Part shown: one piece after another, positions 5,499 through 6,376 of the stretch
Numbering within the stretch: the first letter of the stretch is position 1
How the letters are laid out: each line of letters starts with the position of its first letter
NCBI GenBank assembly: GCA_025937665.1
Contig: JAICQW010000100.1
Location: 1 to 6,376, forward strand
DNA: 6,376 nt
Source: Nitrososphaeraceae archaeon
Lineage (GTDB): Archaea > Thermoproteota > Nitrososphaeria > Nitrososphaerales > Nitrososphaeraceae
Direction: 5' to 3'
Program-made: the position numbers and the translations under genes
Notes under the pieces: model-generated
Databases searched by the model: none
What the model was told of the DNA's origin: nothing
The model's input: only the letters and a program-made list of their open reading frames with translations

Positions 5499-5506
5499 TA
5501 TTTATA
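5499..5506 (+). promoter_or_regulatory. nirK TATA box
   Basis: TATTTATA is centred 27-28 bp before the ATG at 5530, so the transcript should start at or within a base or two of the A of the start codon. This is a textbook leaderless archaeal promoter and fixes the nirK start. Confidence 0.65.
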
Positions 5507-5529
5507 GTGGAAACCTTTACAATCCGCTA

Positions 5530-6376
5530 ATGAATCGTAGTTTACTACTCGCAAGCTCATTGATAGCTAGTTTCTTGCTTGCAAGCAGTATTGCTTTTGT
5601 TCCATATTTTTCAGCGAACAATGTAGTACATGCGCAGGAAACTGAAAATCAAGGTGAGGTAAAACATGTAACTTTAATCGCATCAGAAAAACAAGTTCAA
5701 GTTGCTCCTGATAATGCATTGCATCCAGGAGGAATAATGTACAATGCGATGGTATTCAATGGTACCATTCCAGGACCAGTTATATCGATAGACCAAGGTG
5801 ACACACTAAACATCACATTAAAAAATGAAGGACAGACTATACACAGTCTTGACTTTCATGCAGGATTTGGTCCAGGTAAAGCATTATCTGGTAGTGTAGA
5901 ACCAGGACAATCAAAGACATGGTCACTTACAGGTGAATTCCCAGGTGTATTCCTTTATCACTGTGGTGCTGACGGTTTGAACGGAGTATGGGAACACATT
6001 TCTAACGGAATGTATGGTGGCATTGTTGTTCATCCAACAAACGAAGAACCAGCCAAAGAATTCTACATGGTATACAGCGAATTGTACAACAGCGCTGACA
6101 AAGGTCCATTCGTAGGAACCAATGGAACAGCAGGATCATTTGACATTGGCAAATTCATATCAAACAATCCAGACTTGGTACTGACAAACGGTATGTCTCA
6201 CAAATACGTACCAGCAGTTGGTGAAGTAACCACACTAGAACTTAACAAAGACGCAAAAGTATTCCAGGTAAAACCAGGTGAATTGACTCGTTGGTATATA
6301 GTTAATCCAGGACCAAACGATGGTGTTTCATTCCACTTTATTAGCGGAATGTTAAGCGTAAGAGATGGTAGCAACA
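5530..6376 (+). CDS. nirK: copper-containing nitrite reductase NirK (multicopper oxidase family), N-terminal 282 aa, runs off right edge
   Basis: NirK reduces nitrite to nitric oxide outside the cytoplasmic membrane; in ammonia-oxidising archaea NO is thought to take part in ammonia oxidation itself. Residues 1-35 are a signal peptide, probably cut in VHA-Q. The first cupredoxin domain follows (about 45-170). Copper ligands by family alignment: type 1 His105, Cys145, His156 and Met161; type 2 His110 and His144. Asp108 in HSLDFH is the catalytic Asp, and His269 in SFHFISG matches the catalytic His of the second domain. The third type 2 His lies beyond the window edge. The Cys-to-His spacing in the type 1 site is C-x10-H, against C-x8-H in classical bacterial NirK. 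Codons become strongly biased towards AAC, GAC, TAC, GGA and CCA, as in highly expressed genes. No stop occurs before the window end. It is transcribed alone from its own leaderless promoter. Confidence 0.93.
   Translation, partial: MNRSLLLASSLIASFLLASSIAFVPYFSANNVVHAQETENQGEVKHVTLIASEKQVQVAPDNALHPGGIMYNAMVFNGTIPGPVISIDQGDTLNITLKNEGQTIHSLDFHAGFGPGKALSGSVEPGQSKTWSLTGEFPGVFLYHCGADGLNGVWEHISNGMYGGIVVHPTNEEPAKEFYMVYSELYNSADKGPFVGTNGTAGSFDIGKFISNNPDLVLTNGMSHKYVPAVGEVTTLELNKDAKVFQVKPGELTRWYIVNPGPNDGVSFHFISGMLSVRDGSN

Larger units (their letters stand above)
5272..5529. other. AT-rich intergenic region upstream of nirK
   Basis: This 258-bp gap carries the end of the SHOCT-gene transcript (T-runs at 5272-5276 and 5372-5378) and then the nirK control region: a 9-bp-arm inverted repeat (5409-5432), two related ATTCT/AGAAT inverted repeats (5456-5475, 5481-5496) and a TATA box (5499-5506). 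A 38-codon frame at 5307-5423 has no homology signal or promoter and is not called. Confidence 0.6.

Noticed and set aside
1..6376. CRISPR arrays, insertion sequences, tRNA or rRNA genes
   Set aside because: No regularly spaced repeats, transposase motifs, terminal inverted repeats or tRNA-like cloverleaf with CCA-proximal T-arm motif were seen on reading both strands.

Overview
The window most likely comes from an ammonia-oxidising archaeon (Nitrososphaeria/Thaumarchaeota). The main evidence is the partial gene at the right end. It encodes a secreted copper nitrite reductase (NirK) with all four type 1 copper ligands and the catalytic Asp and His visible, preceded by a leader peptide ending in VHAQ. 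The rest fits: AT-rich DNA, archaeal TATA boxes placed about 27 bp before start codons (leaderless transcripts), a PAC2-family protein, a PRC-barrel-like duplicated protein, a zinc-ribbon/SHOCT protein and secreted beta-rich proteins of unknown function. I cannot fix the genus from the sequence; the low GC would suit Nitrosocosmicus or Nitrosopumilaceae better than the GC-richer Nitrososphaera.

Layout. Positions 1-755 read on the minus strand: two small paralogous genes (612-755 and 363-521, coding for 47 and 52 residues), followed 32 bp later by the N-terminal part of a CPA2/KefB-type cation:proton antiporter that runs off the left edge. Positions 756-989 are a non-coding AT-rich divergent promoter region. 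Positions 990-2335 hold two plus-strand genes: a 187-residue protein made of two copies of a PRC-barrel-like domain, and a 237-residue PAC2-family protein. The PAC2 gene is convergent with a minus-strand gene (2428-3759) for a secreted 443-residue protein. That gene is divergent from a smaller secreted paralogue (3869-4429) across a 109-bp promoter region. At 4510-5271 lies a soluble protein with an unassigned N-terminal domain, two tandem zinc-ribbon-like Cys4 repeats and a C-terminal SHOCT domain. After about 258 bp of AT-rich regulatory DNA with several inverted repeats, nirK starts at 5530 and runs off the right edge.

How the parts relate. NirK is the only gene with a well-defined biochemical role (nitrite to NO, in the pseudoperiplasm). 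The divergent secreted pair shares one domain, which the larger protein carries twice; the small member has acquired a His/Met-rich character and could bind metal, but this is inference. No mobile element, CRISPR array, tRNA or rRNA was seen. The strongest items for follow-up are the divergent secreted paralogues, the paired ATTCT...AGAAT inverted repeats abutting the nirK TATA box, the two small paralogous genes beside the antiporter, and the duplicated zinc-ribbon/SHOCT protein.
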